This document shows, piece by piece, positions 24,372 to 33,977 of a stretch of DNA of 64,000 nucleotides. The DNA comes from Mucilaginibacter sp. PAMB04168 (GTDB taxonomy: Bacteria; Bacteroidota; Bacteroidia; Sphingobacteriales; Sphingobacteriaceae), in assembly GCF_039634365.2 (NCBI RefSeq), contig NZ_CP155079.2, positions 3,720,001 through 3,784,000 of the forward strand, read 5' to 3'. How positions within the stretch are numbered: position 1 is the stretch's first letter; the number at the start of each line of letters is the position of its first letter. The position numbers and the translations under genes are program-made. The notes beneath the pieces were generated by a model. That model did no database searches. It was not told where the DNA came from and was given only the letters and a program-made list of their open reading frames with translations.

Positions 24372-25511
24372 CTAGCTTAATGCGTTCTTCAAATCTTCCA
24401 GCAAATCCTCAATATCTTCTACGCCTACGCTGATGCGCAGCAGGTTATCTACCACGCCGGCTGCTTCGCGGGTTTCGCGGGGTATCGAGGCATGCGTCAT
24501 GGTAGCAGGGTGATTAATGAGCGATTCAACGCCACCTAATGATTCGGCCAGTGTAAATACTTTGAAGTTAGAGGCAATTCGGAAAGTTTCCTTTAAATCG
24601 GCTCCTTTAAGCACAATGGAGATCATGCCGCCAAAATCGCGCATTTGTTTTGCGGCAATATGATGGTTTGGATGATCGGTAAAGCCCGGCCAAAAAATGC
24701 GCTCCACCTTAGGGTGATCTTTCAAAAATTCGGCAACGGCACGGCCGTTTTCGCAGTGGGCTTTCATGCGCAGGTGCAGCGTTTTAATACCGCGCAGCGC
24801 CAAAAAGCTATCCATTGGCCCCGGTGTAGCACCGCAAGAGTTATAGATGAACCACAAGCGTTTATACAAGTCCTCATCATTCATCATCAAAGCTCCCATA
24901 ACCAGGTCAGAGTGACCGCCAATGTACTTGGTAACTGAATGCATCACCAGGTCGGCCCCTAAATCCATTGGGTTTTGCAGGTATGGCGAGGCAAAAGTAT
25001 TGTCAACCACCAGCAATACATTGCTGGCTTTGGCTATGCCGGCTACTTCCTGTATATCTACCACCTGCATGGTGGGATTAGTTGGCGTTTCGATCCATAT
25101 CATTTTGGTGTTGGCGTTTACATACTCACTGATAATTTCAGGTTTATGCAAATTCACAAAATGGAACTTAATGCCATAGTTAGCAAATATTTTGGTGAAG
25201 ATACGGTAAGAGCCACCATACAAATCATTATTGGTTATTACCTCATCGCCTGGCTTTAATAGCTTCATTACCGCATCAGTAGCGCCCATGCCACTTGAAA
25301 AGGCCAGGCCGTACTTTGCATTTTCCAAGGCCGCCAGGCAATCCTCCAGCGCTTTACGCGTAGGGTTAGTACCGCGCGAATACTCGTAACCTTTATGATC
25401 GCCCGGCGCGGCTTGTGCATAGGTTGACGTTTGATAAATAGGCGTCATCACCGCACCCGTAGTTGGGTCGGGGTGCTGGCCTGCATGTATAGCTTTAGTT
25501 GCGAATTTCAT
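24372..25511 (-). CDS. metB: Cystathionine gamma-synthase (Cys/Met metabolism PLP enzyme)
   Basis: 379 residues. Cys/Met PLP family motifs: GYEYSRGTNPTRKALE, FSSGMGATDAVM, WIETPTNPTMQVVDI, VVDNTFASPYLQNP and the Schiff-base Lys195 in HSVTKYIGGHSD. The C-terminal SLGGVESLINHPATMTHASI is typical of cystathionine gamma-synthase/lyase. These two activities cannot be separated by sequence reading alone; synthase (O-acyl-homoserine plus cysteine to cystathionine) is the usual annotation for this length in Bacteroidetes. The next gene on this strand is TIGR02757. Confidence 0.85.
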   Translation of the reverse strand: MKFATKAIHAGQHPDPTTGAVMTPIYQTSTYAQAAPGDHKGYEYSRGTNPTRKALEDCLAALENAKYGLAFSSGMGATDAVMKLLKPGDEVITNNDLYGGSYRIFTKIFANYGIKFHFVNLHKPEIISEYVNANTKMIWIETPTNPTMQVVDIQEVAGIAKASNVLLVVDNTFASPYLQNPMDLGADLVMHSVTKYIGGHSDLVMGALMMNDEDLYKRLWFIYNSCGATPGPMDSFLALRGIKTLHLRMKAHCENGRAVAEFLKDHPKVERIFWPGFTDHPNHHIAAKQMRDFGGMISIVLKGADLKETFRIASNFKVFTLAESLGGVESLINHPATMTHASIPRETREAAGVVDNLLRISVGVEDIEDLLEDLKNALS

Positions 25512-25601
25512 GTTTATGTTTTCTTTACCCGGTTGTCTGCTACCTATGTTAATCTTAATATATCCAAGATACTTTCTGCAACAGGCAACCGCTAACTCAA
25601 T

Positions 25602-27074
25602 TTAGTACGCTCTTGCAAACAACACCCTTTGGGTTGATGGCTTGCCGGTTAAAATGCATTTGCCTTCTTCCTGTTTGTTGTTTAAAGGTATGCAGCGTAT
25701 GGTAGCTTTAGTTTCTTCTTTAATGCGTTGCTCGGTTTCAGACGTGCCATCCCAGTGGGCAGAAAGGAAGCCGGGTTTTTCGTCCAGCAGACGTTTAAAT
25801 TCTTCGTAGCTGTCAACCTCGGTGGTGTTTTCGGCTCTGAAATTAAATGCCTTTTGGTAAATATTAGCCTGAATCTCTTCCAGCAGCTTTTCAATACGGT
25901 CGGCTAAGCCTTCCTGGTTTACGGTCTCCTTGGTTTTGGTATCACGGCGTGCCAGTTCAACCGTGCTGTTCTGCATGTCGCGGCTGCCTATGGCTATACG
26001 CAACGGCACACCTTTCAGCTCATACTCGGCAAACTTAAAGCCCGGGCGTTGTGTATCGCGGTCATCAAATTTTATGGAGATACCTTTTGCACGCAACTCG
26101 GCAGTTAAACCTTTAACGTAGGTACGTATGTTCTCCAGTTCCTCATCATGCTTGTAAATAGGCACCACTACAACCTGTATAGGCGCTAATTTTGGTGGCA
26201 ATACTAAACCGGCATCATCAGAATGCGTCATCACAAGCGCGCCCATTAAGCGGGTTGATACGCCCCATGAGGTGGCCCAAACATAATCGAGCTTACCTTC
26301 TTTGCTGGTGAACTTTACATCAAATGCTTTCGCAAAGTTCTGACCTAAGAAGTGCGATGTACCTGCCTGCAAAGCTTTTCCGTCTTGCATCAACGCTTCA
26401 ATACAATAGGTATCTAACGCACCCGCAAAACGTTCGTTAGGTGTTTTACGGCCTTTTACTACCGGCACGCCCATCCAGTTCTCCACAAAGTCGGCATAAA
26501 CCTCCAGCATTTGTTCTGTTTCGGCTACAGCTTCTTCGGCTGTGGCGTGTGCGGTATGGCCTTCCTGCCATAAAAATTCACTGGTACGTAAAAATAAACG
26601 TGTACGCATTTCCCAGCGTACCACGTTAGCCCACTGGTTAACTAAAATGGGTAAATCGCGGTAAGATTGTATCCACCCACGGTAGGTATTCCAGATGATG
26701 GTTTCAGAGGTAGGACGAACAATCAGTTCTTCTTCTAATTTTGCATCCTCATCAACAATAATGTTCCCTTCACCATCGTTCTTTAACCTGTAATGTGTTA
26801 CAACCGCACACTCCTTAGCAAATCCTTCCACATGGCTCGCTTCTTTTGAGAAGAAAGATTTTGGTATAAACAGCGGAAAATATGCATTGCTGTGCCCGGT
26901 ATCCTTAAACATTTTATCCAACGCGGCCTGCATTTTTTCCCAAATGGAATAGCCGTATGGCTTAATGATCATGCAGCCTCTTACCGGTGAATATTCGGCA
27001 AGATCAGCTTTTATTACAAGGTCATTAAACCATTGCGAGTAATCTTCGTCTTTACTAATAATCCCCTTGCTCAT
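25602..27074 (-). CDS. proS: Prolyl-tRNA synthetase (archaeal/eukaryotic-type, no editing insertion)
   Basis: 490 residues, the length of the type-3 ProRS without the bacterial INS editing domain. Class II motifs: [15 protein letters not shown], the motif 2 loop [20 protein letters not shown], and motif 3-like [20 protein letters not shown]. An anticodon-binding domain follows, and the C-terminus ends FARAY as in this subgroup. It charges tRNA(Pro). It is divergent from the Tyr/Gly-rich lipoprotein gene with a 103-base shared promoter region. Confidence 0.95.
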   Translation of the reverse strand: MSKGIISKDEDYSQWFNDLVIKADLAEYSPVRGCMIIKPYGYSIWEKMQAALDKMFKDTGHSNAYFPLFIPKSFFSKEASHVEGFAKECAVVTHYRLKNDGEGNIIVDEDAKLEEELIVRPTSETIIWNTYRGWIQSYRDLPILVNQWANVVRWEMRTRLFLRTSEFLWQEGHTAHATAEEAVAETEQMLEVYADFVENWMGVPVVKGRKTPNERFAGALDTYCIEALMQDGKALQAGTSHFLGQNFAKAFDVKFTSKEGKLDYVWATSWGVSTRLMGALVMTHSDDAGLVLPPKLAPIQVVVVPIYKHDEELENIRTYVKGLTAELRAKGISIKFDDRDTQRPGFKFAEYELKGVPLRIAIGSRDMQNSTVELARRDTKTKETVNQEGLADRIEKLLEEIQANIYQKAFNFRAENTTEVDSYEEFKRLLDEKPGFLSAHWDGTSETEQRIKEETKATIRCIPLNNKQEEGKCILTGKPSTQRVLFARAY

Positions 27075-27117
27075 ATGTACTTTTGTGGAATAGATTTTGA
27101 CTATTGAATGTGTTATA

Positions 27118-27148
27118 TTGCGTCAAATTTATAAATTAATTATGTTTT
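27118..27148 (+). promoter_or_regulatory. Candidate promoter of the lipoprotein/OmpP1 operon
   Basis: TTG at 27118-27120 and TATGTTTT (27141-27148, one base from TAnnTTTG) separated by 20 bases, 29 bases before the ATG at 27178. Confidence 0.4.
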
Positions 27149-27177
27149 TAAACTTCAACTTTTAACTTCCCTATAAA

Positions 27178-28077
27178 ATGAAAAGGAACATACTGCACAC
27201 CTTCGTTCTTTTAAGTGCACTAGCACTGGCTTCCTGTTCAACCACCAATAAAGTTGCGTCTAATCAGAAAGTTGATGATGACGTTTATTTTAGCAAGGCT
27301 GAAGCCGGCGAGGCGCCTGTTTACCGCCAGCCCGTAAGTGGCGACCTGTACACACAATCCAACACCGGCGATGATGATTATTATTACTATTATGATAGCT
27401 ATTCATCACGTATAAATCGTTTTGGTTACAACTCACCGTTTGATTATTATGATGATTACTATTACGGATATTCGCCATATGCTTACAATAACCCATACGG
27501 CTATGCCGGCGTTGGGTCATACGGCGGGGGCTGGGGTTTGGGCCTTGGCTTAGGCTATGGTTACGGCGGGTACGGTTACGGCGGCTTTGGATATAACCCA
27601 TGGGGTTATGGCTATGGTTTAGGCTATGGCTACGGTGGCTTATACTCACCTTACTCCTACTGGGGTACTGGGTACGGCTATGGCGGCGGTTACTGGGGTG
27701 TTTACTCGGCTAACAATACGGTAGCCAGGGCACGTCCATACCGTGGATCAGGTTTCCCTAGTTCTAATACAGGAGGCCGCACATCCGGCCGTCCGGTTGG
27801 CTATAATGGCAATTATCCAAACACAATGAGCTATCCCGGCCGCAGAACCAGCAGCGTAGAAGGCAACACTTATGGTGGCAACGGCGCAAGACCAACACGC
27901 GGCGCTGCAAGCCCTCAGCCAGTTTACCGCCCGCAACGTACTGAGGTTAGTCGCCCAACCTATCAACCAGCTTCTGTAGACCGGAGCATGTCTTCTGGTT
28001 CACAATCATCCGGTAGTTCATCATCAGGTGGCGGCGGTGGTGGTAGCAGAGGAGGCGGCCGTCCATCAAGACCTTAA
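27178..28077 (+). CDS. Tyr/Gly-rich low-complexity lipoprotein
   Basis: 299 residues. Lipoprotein signal with lipobox LASC (Cys20). An acidic segment follows (~30-60), then a Tyr/Asp/Gly/Pro-rich stretch (~65-180, many YGYGG and DDYYY units), an Arg/Pro/Ser-rich stretch, and a terminal Ser/Gly run with SSSGGGGGGSRGG. No enzymatic domain. Such proteins are probably exposed on the outer membrane; adhesion or surface coating is a guess. It is followed after 21 bases by an OmpP1/FadL-type barrel, so the two are likely made together. Long antisense ORFs here come from the biased composition. Confidence 0.8.
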   Translation: MKRNILHTFVLLSALALASCSTTNKVASNQKVDDDVYFSKAEAGEAPVYRQPVSGDLYTQSNTGDDDYYYYYDSYSSRINRFGYNSPFDYYDDYYYGYSPYAYNNPYGYAGVGSYGGGWGLGLGLGYGYGGYGYGGFGYNPWGYGYGLGYGYGGLYSPYSYWGTGYGYGGGYWGVYSANNTVARARPYRGSGFPSSNTGGRTSGRPVGYNGNYPNTMSYPGRRTSSVEGNTYGGNGARPTRGAASPQPVYRPQRTEVSRPTYQPASVDRSMSSGSQSSGSSSSGGGGGGSRGGGRPSRP

Positions 28078-28098
28078 TATCTTATTGCATATACTTCA

Positions 28099-29553
28099 AT
28101 GAAAATCAAATATTCATTACTGGCAATGGCTACAGTAGCCATTACACAGCAGGCTTTTGCTCAATATTCGCAAGATGCCATACGCTTTTCGGGGTCGCAG
28201 GCCGGCTCAACATCGCGTATTAAGGCAATCGGTAATGCTAACGTTGCTGTTGGCGGTGATTTGACCGCCATTGGTAGCAATCCAGCCGGACTGGGCTTTT
28301 TTACCCGTTCGGAACTTAGTATTACACCGGAGTTTAACATGAGTAAAAGCAATAGTTCTTACTTAACCGGTAACTCTAACGATAAACGAAACGATGCTAA
28401 TTTTAATAATGCATCTGTAGTTTTCTACGGTAAATTAAACAAAGGTCGGGGTGAGGATAAAACTAAGGGCTGGTTAAGTGTAAACTTTGGCGCATCATAT
28501 GCCCGCACTAATAATTTTTATCAGAACACTTATTATAGTGCCGTTAATCCCAACAGCTCTATTGCAGATTACTATGCCTACCTGGGAAACCAGGCTGTCG
28601 ACAATGGCTTTAGTTTGGATGGTTACCTGGAAGGTTGGGCGCGCAATCATCAGTTAATTAACAACAATGCAGATCCCAATACTTATGTGCCTGCAACAAC
28701 TTTGGGTGGTACCCAGTCAAACACAATTACATCAACCGGCGGCCAAACCGAATACAATTTCTCTTTTGGTGCTAACTACAGCAACAAGCTGTATATAGGT
28801 GCTGGTTTTGGCATTACCAATATACGTTACAACAGTACTTCCGATTTTGTAGAAGATAACTTTAACCTTGCTAATAATCGCGATTTTATCTCTACTTATA
28901 CACGTGATCAGGTTACTAAGGGAAATGGTTTTAACGCCCGTTTTGGTTTTATATACAAACCGGTAGAAGCTGTGCGTGTAGGCGCAACAGTAACGACACC
29001 AACATGGTATACGGTTGATGACAACAGTTATGAGGGCTTGGCCACCAACTATGTGGGTGGTGCTAACTACCGTAACAGCGACACCTACCCTGCGCGTTAT
29101 AACATGCGTACACCGTTTAAGGTTGCCGGTGGTTTAGCTGTGTTTTTGGGTAAGGCTGGCTTTATCACCGGTGATGTGGAATATCTGGATTATACCAGCA
29201 CCAAAATTACCAGCGATGACTATGATGTTACCCAAGATAACAATGATATTAAACGTAATTACCAATCGGCCGTTAATGCACGTATAGGTGCCGAAGCCCG
29301 TTTACCTGGAAGCTTCTTTTTAAGAGGTGGTTTCGGTATACAAGGCAGCCCGTCCAAAACTAATGCAAGTGACATCAAAACGGCAAGTGGCGGTTTAGGT
29401 TACCGTTTTGCTAATTATTATATTGATGCCACTTATACCCATGTAAGGCGCACAAACTCGCAGCTGCCCTATGATATAGGTGATTTTAGCCCTGTTGTTG
29501 ATATCAAAAGTAAAAACAGCAACGTATTCTTAACCATGGGCTTAAGATTTTAA
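28099..29553 (+). CDS. OmpP1/FadL/TodX-type outer membrane transport protein
   Basis: 484 residues with signal peptide (KIKYSLLAMATVAITQQAFAQ). The N-terminal hatch region GSQAGSTSRIKAIGNANVAVGGDLTAIGSNPAGLGFF has the 'AmGGA..A..NPAgl' pattern of the FadL/OmpP1 family. It is followed by alternating barrel strands and a C-terminal FLTMGLRF, a typical outer-membrane final strand. Family members pass hydrophobic compounds across the outer membrane. Preceded closely by the Tyr/Gly-rich lipoprotein; ended by a strong terminator. Confidence 0.82.
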   Translation: MKIKYSLLAMATVAITQQAFAQYSQDAIRFSGSQAGSTSRIKAIGNANVAVGGDLTAIGSNPAGLGFFTRSELSITPEFNMSKSNSSYLTGNSNDKRNDANFNNASVVFYGKLNKGRGEDKTKGWLSVNFGASYARTNNFYQNTYYSAVNPNSSIADYYAYLGNQAVDNGFSLDGYLEGWARNHQLINNNADPNTYVPATTLGGTQSNTITSTGGQTEYNFSFGANYSNKLYIGAGFGITNIRYNSTSDFVEDNFNLANNRDFISTYTRDQVTKGNGFNARFGFIYKPVEAVRVGATVTTPTWYTVDDNSYEGLATNYVGGANYRNSDTYPARYNMRTPFKVAGGLAVFLGKAGFITGDVEYLDYTSTKITSDDYDVTQDNNDIKRNYQSAVNARIGAEARLPGSFFLRGGFGIQGSPSKTNASDIKTASGGLGYRFANYYIDATYTHVRRTNSQLPYDIGDFSPVVDIKSKNSNVFLTMGLRF

Positions 29554-29572
29554 AAGACCAAAAAGCAATAAT

Positions 29573-29609
29573 AAAAAAAGGGTCGGCTATTTTAGCCGAC
29601 CCTTTTTTT
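29573..29609. terminator. Bidirectional terminator between OmpP1-like gene and dps
   Basis: Perfect 17-bp inverted repeat (29573-29589 and 29593-29609) with a 3-base loop, GGGTCGGCTA core, A7 and T7 ends. It serves both converging genes. Confidence 0.93.
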
Positions 29610-29630
29610 ATTGATAACATGTTACTCAGA

Positions 29631-30110
29631 TTAATCTTCATTTACAAATGAACGCAGCATCCAGGTGTTTTTCTCTTTGTACTGCATAAAACCGTTCACC
29701 ATATCATTAGTCCCGTCGTCGCCGGCAGCAGCACTTATCTCTAAAATTTCGCGTTCTTTTTCAATTAGTATCGCCATATCTTCAATTAAGGCCTTAACTA
29801 AAAAAGTATCGGTTTGACCAATGGTGTTTACTTCTTTTATGGTAGATACCCTGATGTAGTCGTCAAAAGTACTATAAGGCGGTTTTCCTAAGGTTAAAAT
29901 ACGCTCAGCCAAATCATCAATGGTTTGTACCGCGGTGGTGTACATTTCCTCAAATTTAACATGCAGTGTGAAAAAGCTTGGCCCTTTAATATTCCAGTGG
30001 CAACCTCTTATTTTTTGATAGTGAATATGATAGTTTGCTAATAGCTCATTCAAATGATCAACAACTGGTTTTACCTCTTTCTCGTCGAGGCTTATTTCTT
30101 TTGCATCCAT
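29631..30110 (-). CDS. dps: Dps family DNA-binding/iron-storage ferritin
   Basis: 159 residues. Inter-subunit ferroxidase ligands are present with canonical spacing: His38, His50, Asp65 and Glu69 (segment GCHWNIKGPSFFTLHVKFEE). The N-terminus is short and acidic, so strong DNA binding through a basic tail is unlikely. Dodecameric Dps proteins oxidise and store iron with hydrogen peroxide, protecting DNA in stress and stationary phase. Divergent from the gene at 30207. Confidence 0.94.
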   Translation of the reverse strand: MDAKEISLDEKEVKPVVDHLNELLANYHIHYQKIRGCHWNIKGPSFFTLHVKFEEMYTTAVQTIDDLAERILTLGKPPYSTFDDYIRVSTIKEVNTIGQTDTFLVKALIEDMAILIEKEREILEISAAAGDDGTNDMVNGFMQYKEKNTWMLRSFVNED

Positions 30111-30206
30111 GGTACGATTTGTATTTATAAAGTTAGATTTTCAACACAAACCTAAAGTAAGTGTTTCAAAAAAGCTAACATTTAAATAAAAAGACTACTT
30201 TTAAAC

Positions 30207-30965
30207 ATGACTCAGTTAAAGCTGTTGATAGCCGAGCATTTTGATGGAGAAGTATGGCGCATGGAAATAGACCCTGTAACTCATACTCTGTTTGCTGAAA
30301 TACGTAAAAGTGAAGACCGAAAAGTAAGCTTTGCCGCACTTGGCCTTACCAGCGGTAAAACTTATTTTAAAAATCACACCATTGATGAAAGTTGGTTAAC
30401 CGGTATTGAAACTGCTTATGACGGTGTTTTGCTGCTCCATTACTACCAAACAGCCGGCAGCCCGGCACACAAAGGCCTGGCAGCTATTGAAGCCGAAAAC
30501 GGACAAGTACTTTGGCATAACTTTAACTACACTTTTGACCACCTAAGTGCTAACGGCCCTGTCGTGTTCGATAACCGGCTGCAGCCACCCAGCTATAAGC
30601 TTGCAAACATTAAAACAGGCGCTGTACAACGTAATTACAATGCGGCTATTGATATAGTGGCCGACAACAAGATCATCCTTCCGCAAGTTATACCTTTGCC
30701 TGACAATTTTCCAAAACTTCCGGTGGAGCCCCACCGTAACAGTGTGCATTACGTAGAGCACAATAGCTTAAGAATTGTATCTTTGCACGCGTTTTGGGCA
30801 GGCCAGCTAAGGCAGTACTTATACCTTTACCAGGATGATGAGTTAGTTTTTGAAGATATATTAAATACCAATATACAAAAATTGCAGCCCGAGGCGTTTG
30901 TTTTATACCATAATCAACTTATCTACCTGAAAGACAAAGTAGAGATTAAGGTATTGAATTTATAG
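30207..30965 (+). CDS. DUF4905-like cytoplasmic protein
   Basis: 252 residues, no signal or membrane segment. It is beta-rich with recurring turn motifs (EHFDGEVWRMEIDPVTHTLF, GLAAIEAENGQVLWHNFNY) suggesting a beta-propeller-like fold, and I associate it with DUF4905 from the opening WRMEID and middle GQVLWHN segments. Function unknown. It precedes a LysM protein by 15 bases, so the two and uridine kinase probably form an operon. Confidence 0.6.
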   Translation: MTQLKLLIAEHFDGEVWRMEIDPVTHTLFAEIRKSEDRKVSFAALGLTSGKTYFKNHTIDESWLTGIETAYDGVLLLHYYQTAGSPAHKGLAAIEAENGQVLWHNFNYTFDHLSANGPVVFDNRLQPPSYKLANIKTGAVQRNYNAAIDIVADNKIILPQVIPLPDNFPKLPVEPHRNSVHYVEHNSLRIVSLHAFWAGQLRQYLYLYQDDELVFEDILNTNIQKLQPEAFVLYHNQLIYLKDKVEIKVLNL

Positions 30966-30980
30966 CTGAAAAGTTTAAAC

Positions 30981-31910
30981 ATGACATTGAAAATTTCTGT
31001 ACTGGCAGGTGTATTATCATTGCTAACTGCACCGCTAATAGCCCGCCCCCTGCTCGACTCTGTTGGCGTCGAAAACCAGGATGGCAAAAAGATCATTCTG
31101 CATAAACTGGAACCCAAGGATAACTATTTCTCAATTGGTCGCCGGTATAACATTAAACCCGGTGTTATTATTCAATACAACAACAATGCTTCGCTTAGGG
31201 TTGGTGGTATTATTAAAGTACCAACCGAACAGCCCTTTGTTATAGCCGGTTCGCAGCAAGCCAGCACAGGTACAATCAATCAGGGTACTGCCAACGGAGC
31301 TATTACCGAATACAAAGTATCGGCCGGTGAAACATTATACGCTATATCCAGGCGTTTCAGCGTTCGGGTTGAGGATATTATTAGCCAAAATAATTTAAAA
31401 TCAAGCAGTCTGTACCCGGGTCAGATATTGCAAATACGCGCAGTAACCACAGCTGCAACGCCGCCGCCAGTTGCCCAAACCACTACAACACAACCGGCCG
31501 CAGTTACAACACCACCTGTAACCGCACCTGCAGTTACCAAGCGTGATTCTATTCTTGTTGCCAAAACCGACACTAGTGCTGTTGAGCGCCGTTTACCGGC
31601 TAACCGTTATGGCTTAACCGAACGGAACGAGAAAGGCGTAGCTACCTATTTTGATGATGCAGGTTTAGGCCTTGACCCAAACAAGAAACTGGTTTTACAC
31701 CAAACTGCGCCAATAGGTACCGTATTTAAGATTACCAATCCTATGACTAACCGTACCACTTACGCCAAAGTGGTAGGCCGTTTTACCGATAACCAAATGA
31801 CTAAAGATGTAATCATTGTGCTCACTAAAAGTGCAGCCGATGCCTTAGGTGCGCTTGATAAGCGTTTTCAAGTAAATATTAGCTATGGAACGCCAAGTGA
31901 GCAACAATAA
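30981..31910 (+). CDS. LysM-domain exported protein with C-terminal double-psi-barrel-like region
   Basis: 309 residues with signal peptide (KISVLAGVLSLLTAPLIA). LysM-like motif 1 at ~37-76 (YFSIGRRYNIKPGVIIQYNN), LysM 2 at ~111-153 (GETLYAISRRFSVRVEDIIS), a Thr/Pro/Ala-rich linker (~155-180), then ~100 residues with IGTVFKITNPMTNRTTYAKV that look like an RlpA-type double-psi barrel. It probably binds peptidoglycan in the periplasm. The last 26 bases overlap the start of uridine kinase, indicating translational coupling. Confidence 0.82.
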   Translation: MTLKISVLAGVLSLLTAPLIARPLLDSVGVENQDGKKIILHKLEPKDNYFSIGRRYNIKPGVIIQYNNNASLRVGGIIKVPTEQPFVIAGSQQASTGTINQGTANGAITEYKVSAGETLYAISRRFSVRVEDIISQNNLKSSSLYPGQILQIRAVTTAATPPPVAQTTTTQPAAVTTPPVTAPAVTKRDSILVAKTDTSAVERRLPANRYGLTERNEKGVATYFDDAGLGLDPNKKLVLHQTAPIGTVFKITNPMTNRTTYAKVVGRFTDNQMTKDVIIVLTKSAADALGALDKRFQVNISYGTPSEQQ

Positions 31911-32541
31911 GCCTTACATCATTGGTATTGCCGGCGGTAGCGGCTCGGGCAAAACCTTCTTTTTAAAATGTTTTTTGCAGCACTTTACGGCTGATGAAGT
32001 ATGCCTCGTGTCACAGGATGATTATTACATCCCGGTTGCCCACAATATGACGGCCGAAGAAAACAAGTTGTATAACTTCGACCTGCCCCGTACTATCGAC
32101 AGCAAACATTTTCATGATGACATCATAAGCCTGATGAATTATGAAACGGTATTGAAACAAGAGTATACTTTCAATAACCCTACTGCAGTACCTAAAACGC
32201 TGGAAATTAAACCCGCACCCATACTGATTGTGGAAGGTTTATTTATTCTGCATTTTAAGGACATTGCCGAAAAGCTTGACCTCAAAATATTTTTAGAGAC
32301 CGATGAAGATGTAGCGCTTAAACGTCGCCTTAAACGCGATTTGGAAGAGCGGGGTTACTCGAATGACGACGTAATGTACAAATGGCACAACCATGTAGTA
32401 CCTGCTTATAAGGAGTACTTGTTACCCTATCGCGAAACATGTGATAAAATTGTGGTGAATAACACGCAGATAGCCGACGATATAATCAAAATAACCGATG
32501 ACATATCGGCCGAATTAAGGCACAAGCTTTTTAACGAGTAA
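31885..32541 (+). CDS. udk: Uridine kinase
   Basis: 218 residues. P-loop GIAGGSGSGKTFF (near residues 13-25), the YNFDLPRTID substrate segment, and LIVEGLFILHF, all as in uridine/cytidine kinase (PRK-like fold). It makes UMP/CMP from salvage nucleosides. It begins inside the upstream LysM gene; a later start would lose part of the N-terminus but keep the P-loop, so the exact start is open. Confidence 0.9.
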   Translation: MERQVSNNKPYIIGIAGGSGSGKTFFLKCFLQHFTADEVCLVSQDDYYIPVAHNMTAEENKLYNFDLPRTIDSKHFHDDIISLMNYETVLKQEYTFNNPTAVPKTLEIKPAPILIVEGLFILHFKDIAEKLDLKIFLETDEDVALKRRLKRDLEERGYSNDDVMYKWHNHVVPAYKEYLLPYRETCDKIVVNNTQIADDIIKITDDISAELRHKLFNE

Positions 32542-32580
32542 CAAAAAAGGAGTAGCTGATTTAGCTACTCCTTTTTTGTT
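32540..32580. terminator. Bidirectional terminator after udk
   Basis: Perfect 18-bp inverted repeat (32540-32557 and 32563-32580), 5-base loop, GGAGTAGCT core and A6/T6 ends. Its left arm overlaps the udk stop codon. It also lies 17 bases past the minus-strand PBP4 stop. Confidence 0.92.
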
Positions 32581-32596
32581 GCAAGACTGTGCAGAA

Positions 32597-33961
32597 TCAA
32601 AACTGCTCGTGTATTTGGGTCATGATACGCACCATCTCGCCGCGTATGTCGGCTGTTGGGCGGGTGTAATTGTTGTTCATGTAAGAGAAAAGCAGCTTTT
32701 TGCCTTTGCGGGTCACAATATAGCCGCTCTGGTTGTGGTTATTAGATAAACTGCCGGTTTTACCCCAAACAAACGGCACACCATTATCGGTCTTATAGGC
32801 GCTTTTGAGCGTACCCGATACACCGCCCGTTGGAAATAAGTTGTGCATGCGCTCCTCGCTACCCAGCTTGGCAGATATTTTAGTTAGCAAAGCAATGGTA
32901 GTACGCGGCGTAAACAAATCCTGCCGCGAAAGCCCCGAGCCATCCACCCACTGTGGCACATCGGGCAAATCGCTCATATAGTTCTTTATGCTGTGTGCAA
33001 TAACGGCCGACGTACTTAAGGCGCCGCCACGTAAGGTAGATGAACATACCAGCAATAATTGCTCGGCTATAAAGTTATCACTTGGCAACATCATGCGCTT
33101 ATACACCGAGTCTGATGATGCAGAATAAAGTGTACGGGCGCTGTCTGGCATATTCAGCCTAATTAAGCTGATGGGTTTCTTTAGCGTATCCTGCAATAAA
33201 GCGAGTGTTAACTCCGGACTGGTTTTCCAGGGTATTTCCTGACGGAAATTTGCCGGCACAGGCATGGCCGGGTAACGGAACTTATTTTCGGTAAGCGAAC
33301 GTTCCACTTCAAATGAACGCGGATGAAAGGATGTATCCTGCTGTAAATAAACTTTAAAGTAAGCAGGCCATATTTGCAAGCCACCTTTGCCATCGGCAGA
33401 AATTACAGCTACATTATCCATCACAGGCATATCGTTAATTTCGGCCTGAAAATAATACTTGTAATTATCGTAAGGCCAGTTCGCACCATAAAAGTCGCCT
33501 TTGTAGTTGGTTGGCGAATAAAACAACCGCTTGGATGAATGCTTAAGCAGCTCAAAAGCCTTGGTCGATTTTAAGGTTGAATGCAGGAAAGACGGATCTC
33601 CCGTACCCCAAAAAATCAGTGAATCGCCTTTGTTTACATAACGCAAGCCGGGGATAGAGTCACCCAGCATCTGCAGTGCAGTATACAGGGTGTAAAGTTT
33701 GGTGTTGGATGCCGGTATAAAGTATCTGTCGGCATTCATTTCGTATATCATCTTTTTCTGTTCCGGATCGTATAAAGCGAAGCCGGTATAGTGGTCGCGG
33801 TTAATGGCCGAAGATTCCACCATTTTGCGGATCTTATTTTTGGGTATGCTTTGTACGGTGCACCGGCTTAGCACTACGCAGACCAGAAGCAAACCCAGCA
33901 GCAATTTACCCTTAAGGCATACCGAAGATGGGTTAGCGGATAATGTAAGGCATTTATTCAT
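32597..33961 (-). CDS. dacB: D-alanyl-D-alanine carboxypeptidase, PBP4/DacB (S13) family
   Basis: 454 residues. Active-site tetrad FIPASNTKLYT gives Ser85-x-x-Lys88; the SxN-equivalent region is WVDGSGLSRQDLF, and the KTG box is VWGKTGSLSNNHN. This is the S13 layout of PBP4, which trims or cuts D-Ala-D-Ala and D-Ala-mDAP bonds. The signal is LLLGLLLVCVVLSRC; an Arg before the Cys makes lipidation uncertain. It is the last gene of a four-gene minus-strand group with a PLP enzyme, a dipeptide epimerase and an S9 peptidase, a set that points to peptidoglycan-peptide metabolism. Confidence 0.88.
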   Translation of the reverse strand: MNKCLTLSANPSSVCLKGKLLLGLLLVCVVLSRCTVQSIPKNKIRKMVESSAINRDHYTGFALYDPEQKKMIYEMNADRYFIPASNTKLYTLYTALQMLGDSIPGLRYVNKGDSLIFWGTGDPSFLHSTLKSTKAFELLKHSSKRLFYSPTNYKGDFYGANWPYDNYKYYFQAEINDMPVMDNVAVISADGKGGLQIWPAYFKVYLQQDTSFHPRSFEVERSLTENKFRYPAMPVPANFRQEIPWKTSPELTLALLQDTLKKPISLIRLNMPDSARTLYSASSDSVYKRMMLPSDNFIAEQLLLVCSSTLRGGALSTSAVIAHSIKNYMSDLPDVPQWVDGSGLSRQDLFTPRTTIALLTKISAKLGSEERMHNLFPTGGVSGTLKSAYKTDNGVPFVWGKTGSLSNNHNQSGYIVTRKGKKLLFSYMNNNYTRPTADIRGEMVRIMTQIHEQF

Positions 33962-33977
33962 TGTATAATTTTACAGA

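Noticed and set aside
27290..27649. 119-codon antisense ORF in the Tyr/Gly-rich gene
   Set aside because: His/Asn/Arg-rich product caused by reversed repeat codons of the low-complexity lipoprotein.
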